Shown here piece by piece: positions 46,576-55,028 of a DNA stretch of 64,000 nt (positions are counted from its first letter, which is position 1; every line of letters begins with the position of its first letter). The stretch is taken from the NCBI GenBank assembly GCA_002292285.1, contig DBBP01000035.1, positions 62,001 to 126,000 of the forward strand, in the 5' to 3' direction. The translations under genes were made by a program, and so were the position numbers. Source of the stretch: Proteobacteria bacterium UBA981 (GTDB lineage: Bacteria > Pseudomonadota > Gammaproteobacteria > Ga0077536). The notes under the pieces are model-generated. The model saw nothing but the letters and a program-made list of their open reading frames with translations, was not told where the DNA came from and did no database searches.

Positions 46576-46755
46576 CTACTTTTTCGCACGGTCACCGGCT
46601 TCCGGGAAAATCCACATTGCGAGGACCATAAACACACTAAGCACCGCGCCGACGATAGCGACGTGTGCCTGTCCGTAGTCTGTTTCGAAATAGTAGAAAA
46701 CCGTGCCGACAATGAGAGTCGCTATGGACACAAAGATTTTGATATGCGTTGGCAT
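46576..46755 (-). CDS. 59-residue membrane protein
   Basis: A short gene, easily missed: ATG at 46755 with AAAGGAG seven bases upstream, and a TAG at 46578-46576. It encodes MPTHIKIFVSIATLIVG at the N-terminus, and two hydrophobic helices (about 6-22 and 32-50) joined by FETDYGQAH, with a charged C-terminal tail GDRAKK. It is 30 bases downstream of the fatty acid hydroxylase gene on the same strand, so it is probably a membrane partner of that enzyme or of lipid handling. No named family comes to mind. Good ribosome site, codon use and position make it a real gene. Confidence 0.75.
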   Translation of the reverse strand: MPTHIKIFVSIATLIVGTVFYYFETDYGQAHVAIVGAVLSVFMVLAMWIFPEAGDRAKK

Positions 46756-46785
46756 GCAGTCGCTCCTTTGGGTCTTATGCCGCAG

Positions 46786-47559
46786 TCAGGCTTCCATCGC
46801 CATCGGTTCCGCCGCAGCAATATCAGGTCGAGTAGGCTGCCCGCGCAGGTTCTTCTTTAAATGTTCGTCGTTGTAACCATTGAACACATGCCCAAATGGA
46901 CCGCGATCGAGGTCAGAGGTGCCGAACAACCAGTCCGCGACCGGGAAAGTCAGATTCATGTTCTTTTCCATCATCAATCGGGAGTTGTGATGTGCCGTGT
47001 GGTGGCGTCGAATCGTATTCACGAACGGCATATTGCGCACGAACCCGTTCTCATCGGTGTGACAGCAAAAATGCATGAACTCGTAGATGAGATAAATGCT
47101 GGTGGTGGTTGAAATGAACAGCCAGGCGATATTCGGCGTGAGAACAAAATAGCAGGCCGCCGCGCCGGGCATGACAATCAAGGTCAGCACCACAATCGCG
47201 TAAGGCGGGAACACCGTAACCCGCCAGTCATTCTGGTCACGAAAGCGCATCTCGCTATCCGTGAAGAACTGATGATGCTGCAAGGTATGCCGGTTATAGA
47301 TTGCACGCAGACCTTTTGATTTTTGCGGGCGATGCATTACATGCAGATGAATGAACCACTCGAAAATATTACTGCCCAGCCAGAACACCGGCACCATCAT
47401 CCATTCCCACCATTGCACGTTGTGCGGGTGCTGCGCGAAAATCCACAAAGCGGTAAAGCCGATCGTATAAACGACCAGCACATGGAGCACGCCGTTATAT
47501 CGGTTAGAAAGACGGCTGCGGTACTCCTCTCGATAAGTTTTCTGGCGTTCACTCATCAT
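46786..47559 (-). CDS. Sterol desaturase/fatty acid hydroxylase superfamily membrane enzyme
   Basis: A 257-residue integral membrane di-iron enzyme. The His clusters that bind the two irons are HLHVMHR, HTLQHHQFF, HFCCHTDENG and HHTAHHNSR, between four hydrophobic segments. The family hydroxylates or desaturates fatty acids, sterols or carotenoids at the membrane surface, with electrons from a separate reductase. It is followed within 30 bases by the 59-residue membrane protein gene. The substrate cannot be told from sequence. Its start region has no strong ribosome site, but ATG 47559 is followed by a second Met. Confidence 0.9.
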   Translation of the reverse strand: MMSERQKTYREEYRSRLSNRYNGVLHVLVVYTIGFTALWIFAQHPHNVQWWEWMMVPVFWLGSNIFEWFIHLHVMHRPQKSKGLRAIYNRHTLQHHQFFTDSEMRFRDQNDWRVTVFPPYAIVVLTLIVMPGAAACYFVLTPNIAWLFISTTTSIYLIYEFMHFCCHTDENGFVRNMPFVNTIRRHHTAHHNSRLMMEKNMNLTFPVADWLFGTSDLDRGPFGHVFNGYNDEHLKKNLRGQPTRPDIAAAEPMAMEA

Positions 47560-47620
47560 TGCGGATGGCCTCCGTACTCAAGTGTCTTTCGTTACTCGTA
47601 TCGAATGCGGTGGATGCGCA

Positions 47621-48895
47621 TCAAGCCGATTCGGTCGTCCGCGATAATTCCGGATCGCAGGTCACGAACTCACCGTTCTTGATCACAGCCTGGATGTTCT
47701 TACGTTCAGCCAGCACGCGTAAATCCTTGGATGGATCACCGTCGACGATCAGTAAATCGGCCAGCTTGCCCTGCTCGACCGTGCCGAGATCATCCAGACG
47801 ACCGGTGAAAGCCGCAGCATTGCGCGTCGCCCAGGTAATGACATCCAGATTGGATACGCCGCAAAGTTCCGGATATACCGCTAATTCTTTGGCGTAATCA
47901 CCGTGCTTCATGAGCTCACCAAAACCGAAGTCATCGCCGACCAACATCGGCACGCCCGCTTCGTGCGCCTTTCTTACGGTCTGCGGGTGCGATTCCAGCG
48001 TACGCTCCAGATCGGGAATAGCAGGGGCCAATCCAGGTGCCTCACCACTCAGGTAAGCGCTGACCAGGCGCGACGGAAGATAAAGACTGGGCACGAGATA
48101 GCTACCTGCTTTCAGAAACCATTCGATGCATTCATCATCGGTACCGTCGCCATGATCCACAATATCAATGCCCGCCTTGAGGCACGCGAGAATCCCGCGT
48201 TTACTGATCAGGTGGCCGCGAATCTTGGCACCGCGGTCATGGGCCGTACTAATCGCCGCTTCAATCTCGGCTTCGCTCATGCTCATAAATTCCCGATCGT
48301 TAGGCAGTCCGTGTCCACCTGTCGGGTAAAGTTTGACGATATCGACCCCGTTGGCGATTTCTTCTCGCACCGCCTTGCGAAACTCGTCCGCACCGTCGCA
48401 AGTTTTTGCAAAGCTTTCCAGGCCAAGCCCCCACCATTTCGGATGCGCATCAACCGAGTCACCGGTCGTCACGACATCACGACCACAAGCGAAAATGCGC
48501 GGCCCGGCGATCAAGCCTGAATTGATCGCGTTACGCAGTACCACATCGATGTAATGCCCGGAGCCGGCACCGATGGCACTGGTGAAACCACAATGCAATA
48601 ACAGTTCGGCATTCTTCGCCGCGATTAAGGTCAGCATGGTCGGCGGGTGCTCAAGATCGATTTGCCCGAGCGAATTCACATTGTTGTAGGCGGGGTGATT
48701 GTGCGCCGCTGCCATGCCGGGCATCACGACCTTGCCATTGAGCTCGAACACCGAATCGTTGGCTCCGGGTACTTTGGCTTTCGCCATACTTGAAACACTC
48801 ACGATGCGCTCGCCTTCGAGCACAATCACTTTGTTATTGACTGGCTTATTGATGCCGTCGATTAGGCGCGCGCCACGTAAAAAGGTTTTGTTCAT
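47621..48895 (-). CDS. Imidazolonepropionase-like amidohydrolase
   Basis: A 424-residue metal-dependent hydrolase with a composite barrel. The first metal motif reads PGMAAAHNHPAYN (H-x-H as HNH), a later His-containing strand is IRGHLISKRG, another is DIVDHGDG, and the conserved Asp region is PMLVGDDFGFGEL. The C-terminal barrel-completing segment (GKLADLLIVDGDPSKDLRVLA) is typical of the imidazolonepropionase/prolidase-like group. The substrate is unknown. Another amidohydrolase with the same C-terminal block lies at 50908. The 28-bp palindrome lies 112 bases upstream of its start and could control it. Confidence 0.88.
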   Translation of the reverse strand: MNKTFLRGARLIDGINKPVNNKVIVLEGERIVSVSSMAKAKVPGANDSVFELNGKVVMPGMAAAHNHPAYNNVNSLGQIDLEHPPTMLTLIAAKNAELLLHCGFTSAIGAGSGHYIDVVLRNAINSGLIAGPRIFACGRDVVTTGDSVDAHPKWWGLGLESFAKTCDGADEFRKAVREEIANGVDIVKLYPTGGHGLPNDREFMSMSEAEIEAAISTAHDRGAKIRGHLISKRGILACLKAGIDIVDHGDGTDDECIEWFLKAGSYLVPSLYLPSRLVSAYLSGEAPGLAPAIPDLERTLESHPQTVRKAHEAGVPMLVGDDFGFGELMKHGDYAKELAVYPELCGVSNLDVITWATRNAAAFTGRLDDLGTVEQGKLADLLIVDGDPSKDLRVLAERKNIQAVIKNGEFVTCDPELSRTTESA

Positions 48896-49006
48896 GCGGT
48901 CTCTCCCCAGTCGTCATTACGATGTTCCCAGCGACCGGGAACGAGCTCTTGTGCAGGCGTCAAAGCGCTGGCGCGGATCCGATTGGAATCGCATCCGGTC
49001 CTGCAG

Positions 49007-49034
49007 ACATATCTGTAATATATTACAGATATGT
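49007..49034. promoter_or_regulatory. 28-bp perfect palindrome, candidate operator
   Basis: The half-site ACATATCTGTAATA is followed at once by its exact reverse complement, with no spacer. The inner part, TGTAATATATTACA, is of the form bound by GntR-family dimers. It lies 112 bases before the amidohydrolase start (48895, minus) and 92 bases before the 102-residue gene (49126, plus), so it could act on both. A 28-bp perfect match by chance in such GC-rich DNA is very unlikely. Confidence 0.7.
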
Positions 49035-49125
49035 TTCAAGATCAGCCGTCGGTGCTACCGGTGGATACGCACAGACTGGTGCCTGAGACTGACGCATACC
49101 AACCTGAGCATCGAGGGACGTTCGC

Positions 49126-49434
49126 ATGACCGCTATTCTCTATGTCCGCATCACTTCCGACTTGAGTGCTGGGGAGCTCGAGCGGCGCATGCTTGAGCGT
49201 GGCCCTCTTTTTCGCGACGTCCCTGGATTGATACAGAAGATATTCGCCCGCGACCCGGCAAGCGGAGAAATCTGCGGCATCTATTTCTTTGCGGATGAGG
49301 CTGCGCTGACGGCCTACCGGGAAAGTGAACTGGGCAAGTCGATTCCCAGTGCCTATGAGGCGACAGAAGTTCGTCGCGAGGTGTACGAGGTGCTCTATCC
49401 GCTTTTCCCGGAGCGCGGGCCGCGGGCGACGTAG
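49126..49434 (+). CDS. YdhR/ABM-like small monooxygenase-fold protein
   Basis: A 102-residue dimeric alpha+beta-barrel-type protein. The sequence has the strand TAILYVRITSDL, the central VPGLIQKIFARDPASGEICGIYFF (quoted in part), and DEAALTAYRESELG, as in YdhR and antibiotic-biosynthesis-monooxygenase relatives. Such proteins may be cofactor-free oxygenases or carriers; many have no proven activity. It is the first + strand gene before the P450 cluster, separated from it by 272 bases. It is divergent from the amidohydrolase gene, and the palindrome lies between them. Confidence 0.7.
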   Translation: MTAILYVRITSDLSAGELERRMLERGPLFRDVPGLIQKIFARDPASGEICGIYFFADEAALTAYRESELGKSIPSAYEATEVRREVYEVLYPLFPERGPRAT

Positions 49435-49706
49435 AGCGGAAATGTCATCGGATGTTAGCTTGTTGAATACCGGCACTGGCCGACAGATGCTATCGATTTG
49501 GCCGAAATCATTCACGTCGTATATCCGCTACTGTGAGCACACAAGCCATGCTTGCAGTCGCGCAATTTACGCAGCCGACCCCTCGCGCCGGAGCCCCGCA
49601 ATAGTGCTTCCCACCGACGCCACGATCCTTTATCGACCTCGGTCAATACAGTACGCTAGCGACCCCGCGTAGCCGTCTGTCTGAACAGGCGCAGGAGACA
49701 GCAGGC

Positions 49707-50894
49707 ATGAGCACCGTGGATTTCGATCCAACGCGTCGCGACGTTCAGAACGATCCGTATCCCGCGTATCGCCGCTTACGTGATGAGTCGCCCGTTCACT
49801 ACATAGAATCGCTCCGCGCCTGGGGCCTGTTTCGTTACGAAGACTGCAAAAACACCTTTCTCCATCCCGAAGACTATTCGGCGCGAGATTTTATTAGTCA
49901 GGCCTTCGGTGATCTGGATCCGGTACCGGAAACGACCTCCATTATTGCGATGGATCCGCCCGCGCACACCCCACTGCGCAAATTGACTGCAACGGCATTC
50001 GTTCCTTCGGTAACGCGACGCATGGAGCCCAAGGTGCGCCAAATCGTCAATGGCTTGCTCGACGAAATCGAAGCGCGCGGTCGCGAGTTTGATTTCGTGC
50101 GCGACTTTGCGGCCTACATCCCGGTTAGCGTGACGGCGGAACTGATTGGCGTCGATGCGAGCCAGCGTGAGAACTTCAAAATCTGGACGGCCGACCTGCT
50201 GAATGCTGCCAATCGAGCGAGCCTGAGCGACGCTGACGTTGTGCGCATCCGTGCGAGCGTGGCCGAACTGCGTGCTTACCTTGAGGATGTCATCGAACAA
50301 CGCCGCGCGGTACCAGAGGACGACTTCATCTCGACCTTGCTAACGGCCGAGATCGAGGGTGACATGCTGTCCACTATTCAGGTGCTCTCGACCACGATAC
50401 TGACCCATTTCGGCGGATCTGAAACACCCTCGCATCTGATCTCAAGTGCATTGGTGGCAATGTTCGACAACCCTGACGTCCATACCGCCGTGCTCGCGGA
50501 CCACGCCCTCGCCGCCAACCTTGTTGACGAAACCCTGCGCTATTGGTCGCCGGTGAATCTGGTGTTCCAAACCGCGACGCACGATATCGAGCTGCAGGGT
50601 CAGGTGATTCCGGCAGATGCGTACGTGTTGTCATACATCGGCTCAGCGAACCGCGATGAACGACGTTTTGATGATCCTGATCGCTTCGACCTTTGGCGCG
50701 ATCCGCACGGTCATTTGTCGTTCGCGCACGGCCCGCATTATTGTCCCGGTGCTTCGCTCGGGCGGCGCATGGGCGCCATCGCAATAGAAACACTACTCGA
50801 CCGCATGCCCGCCATTCGCAGGCTCAACGAATTAACCGACTGGTTACCCTCGCTGTGGGTACGAGGCGCCAGCGCTTTGCCAGTCACCTACTGA
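49707..50894 (+). CDS. Cytochrome P450 (first of two)
   Basis: A 395-residue soluble bacterial P450. The haem-binding loop is FAHGPHYCPGASLGRR with the Cys ligand, the K-helix ExxR is in ETLRYWSPVN, and the I-helix oxygen-activating motif is FGGSETPSH, with the acid-Thr pair present as Glu-Thr. AGGAGAC stands before ATG. No ferredoxin or ferredoxin reductase is encoded within the cluster, so electron partners are elsewhere. It is followed after 13 bases by an amidohydrolase gene, which begins the overlapping run. Substrate is unknown; a hydrophobic terpenoid- or steroid-like molecule is likely from the context. Confidence 0.93.
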   Translation: MSTVDFDPTRRDVQNDPYPAYRRLRDESPVHYIESLRAWGLFRYEDCKNTFLHPEDYSARDFISQAFGDLDPVPETTSIIAMDPPAHTPLRKLTATAFVPSVTRRMEPKVRQIVNGLLDEIEARGREFDFVRDFAAYIPVSVTAELIGVDASQRENFKIWTADLLNAANRASLSDADVVRIRASVAELRAYLEDVIEQRRAVPEDDFISTLLTAEIEGDMLSTIQVLSTTILTHFGGSETPSHLISSALVAMFDNPDVHTAVLADHALAANLVDETLRYWSPVNLVFQTATHDIELQGQVIPADAYVLSYIGSANRDERRFDDPDRFDLWRDPHGHLSFAHGPHYCPGASLGRRMGAIAIETLLDRMPAIRRLNELTDWLPSLWVRGASALPVTY

Positions 50895-50907
50895 GACCCA
50901 ATTAGAG

Positions 50908-52266
50908 ATGACCGAAGAAAGCACCACGATGCGCCTGATAGAAGGCGGCACTGTCGTCGACGGCCTGGGAAACGCGCCGTTTCGCGCCGACGTGCTGATG
51001 CGCGATGATCGCATTGAGGCAATCGGCGCAGATCTTGCGATACCGACCGAGCGACCGTTACACCGCATCGACGCCACCGGCCTCACTGTCATGCCGGGTC
51101 TCATCGACGCGCACTGCCATATCAGTTTTGACGAACCGAACTCCAACGACGAACTGTTCTTTCATCGTCGCGAAGGTCTGGCGGCAATCATCGCAGCTGC
51201 GCATGTGCCGAAACTGCTCGCAGCCGGGGTCACCGGGTTCCTCGATGCGGATTCGCTCTATGAAGTTGGCGTTGATTTACGCGACGCTATTGAGGCCGGC
51301 ATCGTTATTGGCCCGCGCATGTCCACCGGCGGCAACGCCCTGCTCACGTCCGTCGGCGGCACCGCCGGACGCCTGATTCCGGACGAGGGACGACGCGGTT
51401 ACGGCAAGGTGGTCAACGGCCGCGACGAGATCGTGCAGGAGGTCCGCCGGCAGATCAAAATCGGCGTCGACTGGATCAAAGTTCACGTGACCGGCCTCAC
51501 GCCGCGCCAGCGCGTCAAAGGCGAAGTCCAGGTGTGGAGCTTCGAGGAACTGAAACTTGTTTGCGATACCGCACACGAGCTTGGCGTGCCGGTGGTCGGA
51601 CACTGCCGCGGCGCGTCCAGCACGCGCGACTGCGCGCGCGCCGGTTTTGACATGCTGCTGCACGCGACCTACATGGACGACGAGGCACTGGCGGCGGTGA
51701 TCGAACGTGGCGTACCGATTGTGCCGACCTTCACGTTCCAGGCCAATCTGGCTGATTACGGCGAGGCGATTGGCGCGACCCCAGCGATCCGTGAGTTATT
51801 CAAGCGCGAAATTGCCGAGAGCGCCGTGATGCTACGCCGCGCTTATGAGGCTGGCGTGCCGTTGTTGTGCGGTACTGAAAGCGGCTTTTCGCTGACACCT
51901 TATGGCGACTGGCATTACCGCGAACTGGAAGTTTTCGTGCGCGATCTCGGCTTCTCACCGTTGGAAGCAATCCGCGCCGCCACCAGTGCTAACGCCTTTG
52001 CACTCGGACTCGCAGGCGAGACCGGTGCCATTGAAGCCGGCCGTCTCGCCGACGTCATCGTCGTCGACGGCAATGTTGCCAATGATGTCACGTTACTCGC
52101 AGACAAGGCGCGCATTCGACATGTGTTTCTCGACGGCCGCGAAATTGTCATACCCCCGATTCCGGAGCGCGGTGACCCGCCCGGCTGGCGCCCCTCGAAT
52201 TACGGCTCCCGCACATTAACGCGCGCGGTTGTTGACGCTATCGGTGCCGGCCGGCCTGCCACATGA
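50908..52266 (+). CDS. Imidazolonepropionase-like amidohydrolase
   Basis: A 452-residue composite-barrel amidohydrolase with PGLIDAHCHISFD (H-x-H), KVHVTGLTPRQRVKGE, VVGHCRGASST, MLLHATYMDDE and LCGTESGFS. The C-terminal IEAGRLADVIVVDGNVANDV block is the usual barrel closure. It is 13 bases after a P450 gene and overlaps the next hydrolase by four bases. A start at TTEEST or at MRLIEGG eight codons on is possible. It would hydrolyse an amide or lactone bond of a pathway intermediate; a decarboxylase role is also possible. It is a distant relative of the one at 47621. Confidence 0.88.
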   Translation: MTEESTTMRLIEGGTVVDGLGNAPFRADVLMRDDRIEAIGADLAIPTERPLHRIDATGLTVMPGLIDAHCHISFDEPNSNDELFFHRREGLAAIIAAAHVPKLLAAGVTGFLDADSLYEVGVDLRDAIEAGIVIGPRMSTGGNALLTSVGGTAGRLIPDEGRRGYGKVVNGRDEIVQEVRRQIKIGVDWIKVHVTGLTPRQRVKGEVQVWSFEELKLVCDTAHELGVPVVGHCRGASSTRDCARAGFDMLLHATYMDDEALAAVIERGVPIVPTFTFQANLADYGEAIGATPAIRELFKREIAESAVMLRRAYEAGVPLLCGTESGFSLTPYGDWHYRELEVFVRDLGFSPLEAIRAATSANAFALGLAGETGAIEAGRLADVIVVDGNVANDVTLLADKARIRHVFLDGREIVIPPIPERGDPPGWRPSNYGSRTLTRAVVDAIGAGRPAT

Positions 52267-53276
52267 GCCTCGCCGACGCCGTCAGCATCGATGTACATGC
52301 ACACGCCGTGCTCGAAGAAACGTTTGGCACTGCCGGACGCTATGGCCCGGAACTCGGCCGCGAAGAGAAGCCGCGCTTTCGGGTTGGTGACTACGAACTG
52401 CATGGCGTACGTTATCGCGGTAGCCCCTTCATGGATATTGATCTGCGAATAGCGGCGATGGATTCAGCCGGGATTGATTTCCAGGTGCTCTCGCCTAATC
52501 CGCTCAGCTATTTTCATTTCATCGAAACCGATGTCGCTGCGGAGTTCTGCCGCGTCCACAACGACACGCTGGCCGCAGCGGTCGCCCCGCATAGCGCACG
52601 TCTGGCAGCGTTTGCGGCGGTGCCGATGCAGGACATCAACCTGGGGATTGAGGAGACGCGACGCGCGGTGACCGAGCTTGGCATGCTGGGTCCTTATATC
52701 GGCACCGATTTCGGGCGGCCGCTTAATGACCCCGCGCTCGATCCGTTCTACGCGGCGTTGGTGGAACTTGACGTGCCGTTGTTCATCCACCCGGCGCCAG
52801 CCGGCATTGACGGCCCCGGCGGCGACCCTAACCTCAAACAATTCGACCTCGACATCATCATCGGCTTCGCGGCGCAGGAAACCATCGCGGTCGCAACCCT
52901 CATCTACGGTGGCGTACTCGAACGACATCCGCAGCTAGACATTTGCATCAGCCACGGTGGTGGCGCCACGGGCTATTTATTCGGGCGCATGGCGAGCGCT
53001 GCAGCTAAGCGCCCTTGGGCATCCGAATCGCTGCGCGCCGATGGCGCGTTCGAGTCTTTGCTGCACAGACTATGGTTCGATATTCACGTCCACGCCGACG
53101 ATTCACTCGCCCTGCTCACGCAACACGTCAATCCGGATCATCTGGTGTTCGGCACCAATTTCGCCGGCTGGGACCAACAGCCGGGCGATCTGCGTGACAC
53201 GGCGCGCCCGTATGGTGACAACGCCCGTCACCTGTTGCGGCAGCTTTACAAAAACACTCGGGAGACCCAAGCATGA
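52263..53276 (+). CDS. Amidohydrolase_2 (ACMSD-like) metal-dependent hydrolase/decarboxylase
   Basis: A 337-residue TIM-barrel protein of the aminocarboxymuconate-semialdehyde decarboxylase group. The first metal motif is DVHAHAVLE, a later His is in LFIHPAPAG, another is in ICISHGGGATGYLFGR, and the Asp region is LVFGTNFAGWDQQ. The canonical Asp in FGTD reads Asn (FGTN), which may change the metal site. The family decarboxylates or hydrates aromatic and unsaturated acids. It overlaps the previous and next genes by four bases each. Its likely substrate is a ring-cleavage or oxidised acid intermediate. Confidence 0.85.
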   Translation: MSLADAVSIDVHAHAVLEETFGTAGRYGPELGREEKPRFRVGDYELHGVRYRGSPFMDIDLRIAAMDSAGIDFQVLSPNPLSYFHFIETDVAAEFCRVHNDTLAAAVAPHSARLAAFAAVPMQDINLGIEETRRAVTELGMLGPYIGTDFGRPLNDPALDPFYAALVELDVPLFIHPAPAGIDGPGGDPNLKQFDLDIIIGFAAQETIAVATLIYGGVLERHPQLDICISHGGGATGYLFGRMASAAAKRPWASESLRADGAFESLLHRLWFDIHVHADDSLALLTQHVNPDHLVFGTNFAGWDQQPGDLRDTARPYGDNARHLLRQLYKNTRETQA

Positions 53277-53842
53277 CTGAAATCGAACAACTTAAACTTC
53301 AGATCGACCGGCTCGAATCGCGCCATGAAATTGCCGCTCTGGCGACGTCGTATGCGATTGCATGTGACGAACACGATATGCCGCGCCTGGTGAATCTGTT
53401 CACACCCGACGGCAGCTTCGGCTCCCACTCCGGCGCCATGGTGGCCGACGGCCGCGACGCAATAGAGGCCATGTTTATCGGGCTTTTCAAAGTGCGCGGC
53501 CCCGCCTTCCACTGGACCCACGACCACAGCGTGACGTTTGCCGACAACGATCCGAATCGCGCCAGCGGCCTCGTTCTCAGTCATGCGGAAACCTGCCCGG
53601 ATGGCATCGTCAGTCTCGCCGCCATGCGCTACTACGATGATTACCAGCGCGACGACGGAGTGTGGCGATTCAAAAAGCGTGTCATCAGTTTCCTGTACTA
53701 CGTGCCTGTGACGGAATACAAAACGGTCTTGGGCGAGCGCAATCGGGTGTCCATCGGCGGTGAGCGCATGCCGGCCGATTACCCGGAATCGCTCCCCGCT
53801 TGGCAAACGTTTCACGATACTCACGTCGCTACCGATGCATAA
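53273..53842 (+). CDS. SnoaL/NTF2-like protein
   Basis: A 189-residue cone-fold protein with LKLQIDRLESRHEIAALATSYAIACDEHD (quoted in part; IAALATSYAIACDEHDMPRL is the core), LFTPDGSFGS and FHWTHDHSV, followed by YYDDYQRDDGVWRFKKRVISF. This is the SnoaL_4-like layout found in small dehydratases, isomerases and hydratases and in the beta subunits of some Rieske oxygenases. It is encoded directly before the Rieske oxygenase gene, with an 8-base overlap. It could be a beta-like partner of that enzyme or a separate isomerase. Residues in the pocket are not clear enough to choose. Confidence 0.8.
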   Translation: MTEIEQLKLQIDRLESRHEIAALATSYAIACDEHDMPRLVNLFTPDGSFGSHSGAMVADGRDAIEAMFIGLFKVRGPAFHWTHDHSVTFADNDPNRASGLVLSHAETCPDGIVSLAAMRYYDDYQRDDGVWRFKKRVISFLYYVPVTEYKTVLGERNRVSIGGERMPADYPESLPAWQTFHDTHVATDA

Positions 53843-55028
53843 GTCTGCTGCTACCGAACACGACACCGTGCAGCGTGACGACATCATGCGTGATCTGACC
53901 CGACGAGCGCTTGCGCATTTCAGAAACGGCACCACGGATCAGGCCGCATCGCCCATGCCGATTGAGGTCGATGCCTATCGTGATCCAGCGCGGTATCAGC
54001 GCGAACTCGATCGGTGTTTTCGTCATCTGCCACTCGCGCTCGCTCTATCTATCGAACTACCGGAGGCCGGTGACTATCGCGCTATGACAGTGGTCGATGT
54101 GCCGGTCATTATTGTGCGTGGCAAGGACGGTCGGGTGCGCGCGTTTATTAATGCCTGTCGTCATCGCGGCGCGCGGATTTGCAAACCCGGAACAGGTCAT
54201 TCGCGTCTGTTCACCTGCCCTTACCATGCCTGGGCTTACAGCACCGAAGGCCAGCTCATCAGTCGCTACGCGGCGGATTCGTTTGGAGATGTCGATCATG
54301 ATCAACTCGGTCTCACAGAACTCTGGTGTGCCGAGCGCGCCGGACTGATCTACGTCCTGCTGACGCCGGGCGAGCGGTGCGACATCGATGCGTGGTTGGG
54401 TGATTTTATCGGCGAACTCGAGTCACTCAAGCTTGAGAGCTGGTCCATTTTTGAGACCCGCGAGCTCGAAGGGCCGGGCTGGAAAGTCGCGATTGACGGC
54501 TACCTTGAGGTGTATCATCACAACTCATTGCACGGCAAAACGGTCGGCCAGATGACCATCGGCAATTTACTGGTGCTGGATACCTGGGGTCCACACCAGC
54601 GGCTCACGTTCGGGCGTAAGACACTCGCCGACATTGTCGATGAGCCTGAAGAACAATGGGACGTGAATGCGCACATCCGGCTCATCCACAACTGTTTCCC
54701 TAATCTCTCGATTTCAGGGATTCTCGGTGGGCATTGCCTGGTGAGCCAAATCTTTCCCGGGCCCACACCAGAAACGACCACCACGCGACAAATCATGTTG
54801 ACGGCGAGTGCGCCGCAAACCGAACAGGAACTTAAGGCGTGCGAAACCTTTAGTTCGATGGTGTTGCAGGCGGTGCGTGACGAGGACTATGCCGTTGGCG
54901 GCACCATCCAGGCCAGTCTGCGCACATCCGCCAATCACGAGTTCATCTTCGGGCGCAATGAACCGGCAGTACAGAATTATCACCGCACTATCGCACGCTT
55001 GATGGACGAATCAGGAGCTCGCGCATGA
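53835..55028 (+). CDS. Rieske-type ring-hydroxylating oxygenase, alpha subunit
   Basis: A 397-residue oxygenase with the Rieske ligands CRHRGARI and CPYHAWAY and the catalytic site VAIDGYLEVYHHNSLHG, in which the two His bind the iron. ATG 53835 starts inside the end of the SnoaL-like gene and its stop overlaps the following P450 start, so all three are co-translated. An upstream in-frame start at 53760 would lie deep in the previous gene and is rejected. It belongs to the same broad class as the enzyme at 33573 but differs in most positions. Reductase and ferredoxin are not encoded nearby. The SnoaL-like partner gene in front is consistent with an alpha/beta pair. Confidence 0.9.
   Translation: MHKSAATEHDTVQRDDIMRDLTRRALAHFRNGTTDQAASPMPIEVDAYRDPARYQRELDRCFRHLPLALALSIELPEAGDYRAMTVVDVPVIIVRGKDGRVRAFINACRHRGARICKPGTGHSRLFTCPYHAWAYSTEGQLISRYAADSFGDVDHDQLGLTELWCAERAGLIYVLLTPGERCDIDAWLGDFIGELESLKLESWSIFETRELEGPGWKVAIDGYLEVYHHNSLHGKTVGQMTIGNLLVLDTWGPHQRLTFGRKTLADIVDEPEEQWDVNAHIRLIHNCFPNLSISGILGGHCLVSQIFPGPTPETTTTRQIMLTASAPQTEQELKACETFSSMVLQAVRDEDYAVGGTIQASLRTSANHEFIFGRNEPAVQNYHRTIARLMDESGARA

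Noticed and set aside
53760..53834. N-terminal extension of the second Rieske oxygenase
   Set aside because: The extra 25 residues overlap the SnoaL-like gene by 83 bases and add an Arg-rich segment not seen in the family; ATG 53835 is the better start.
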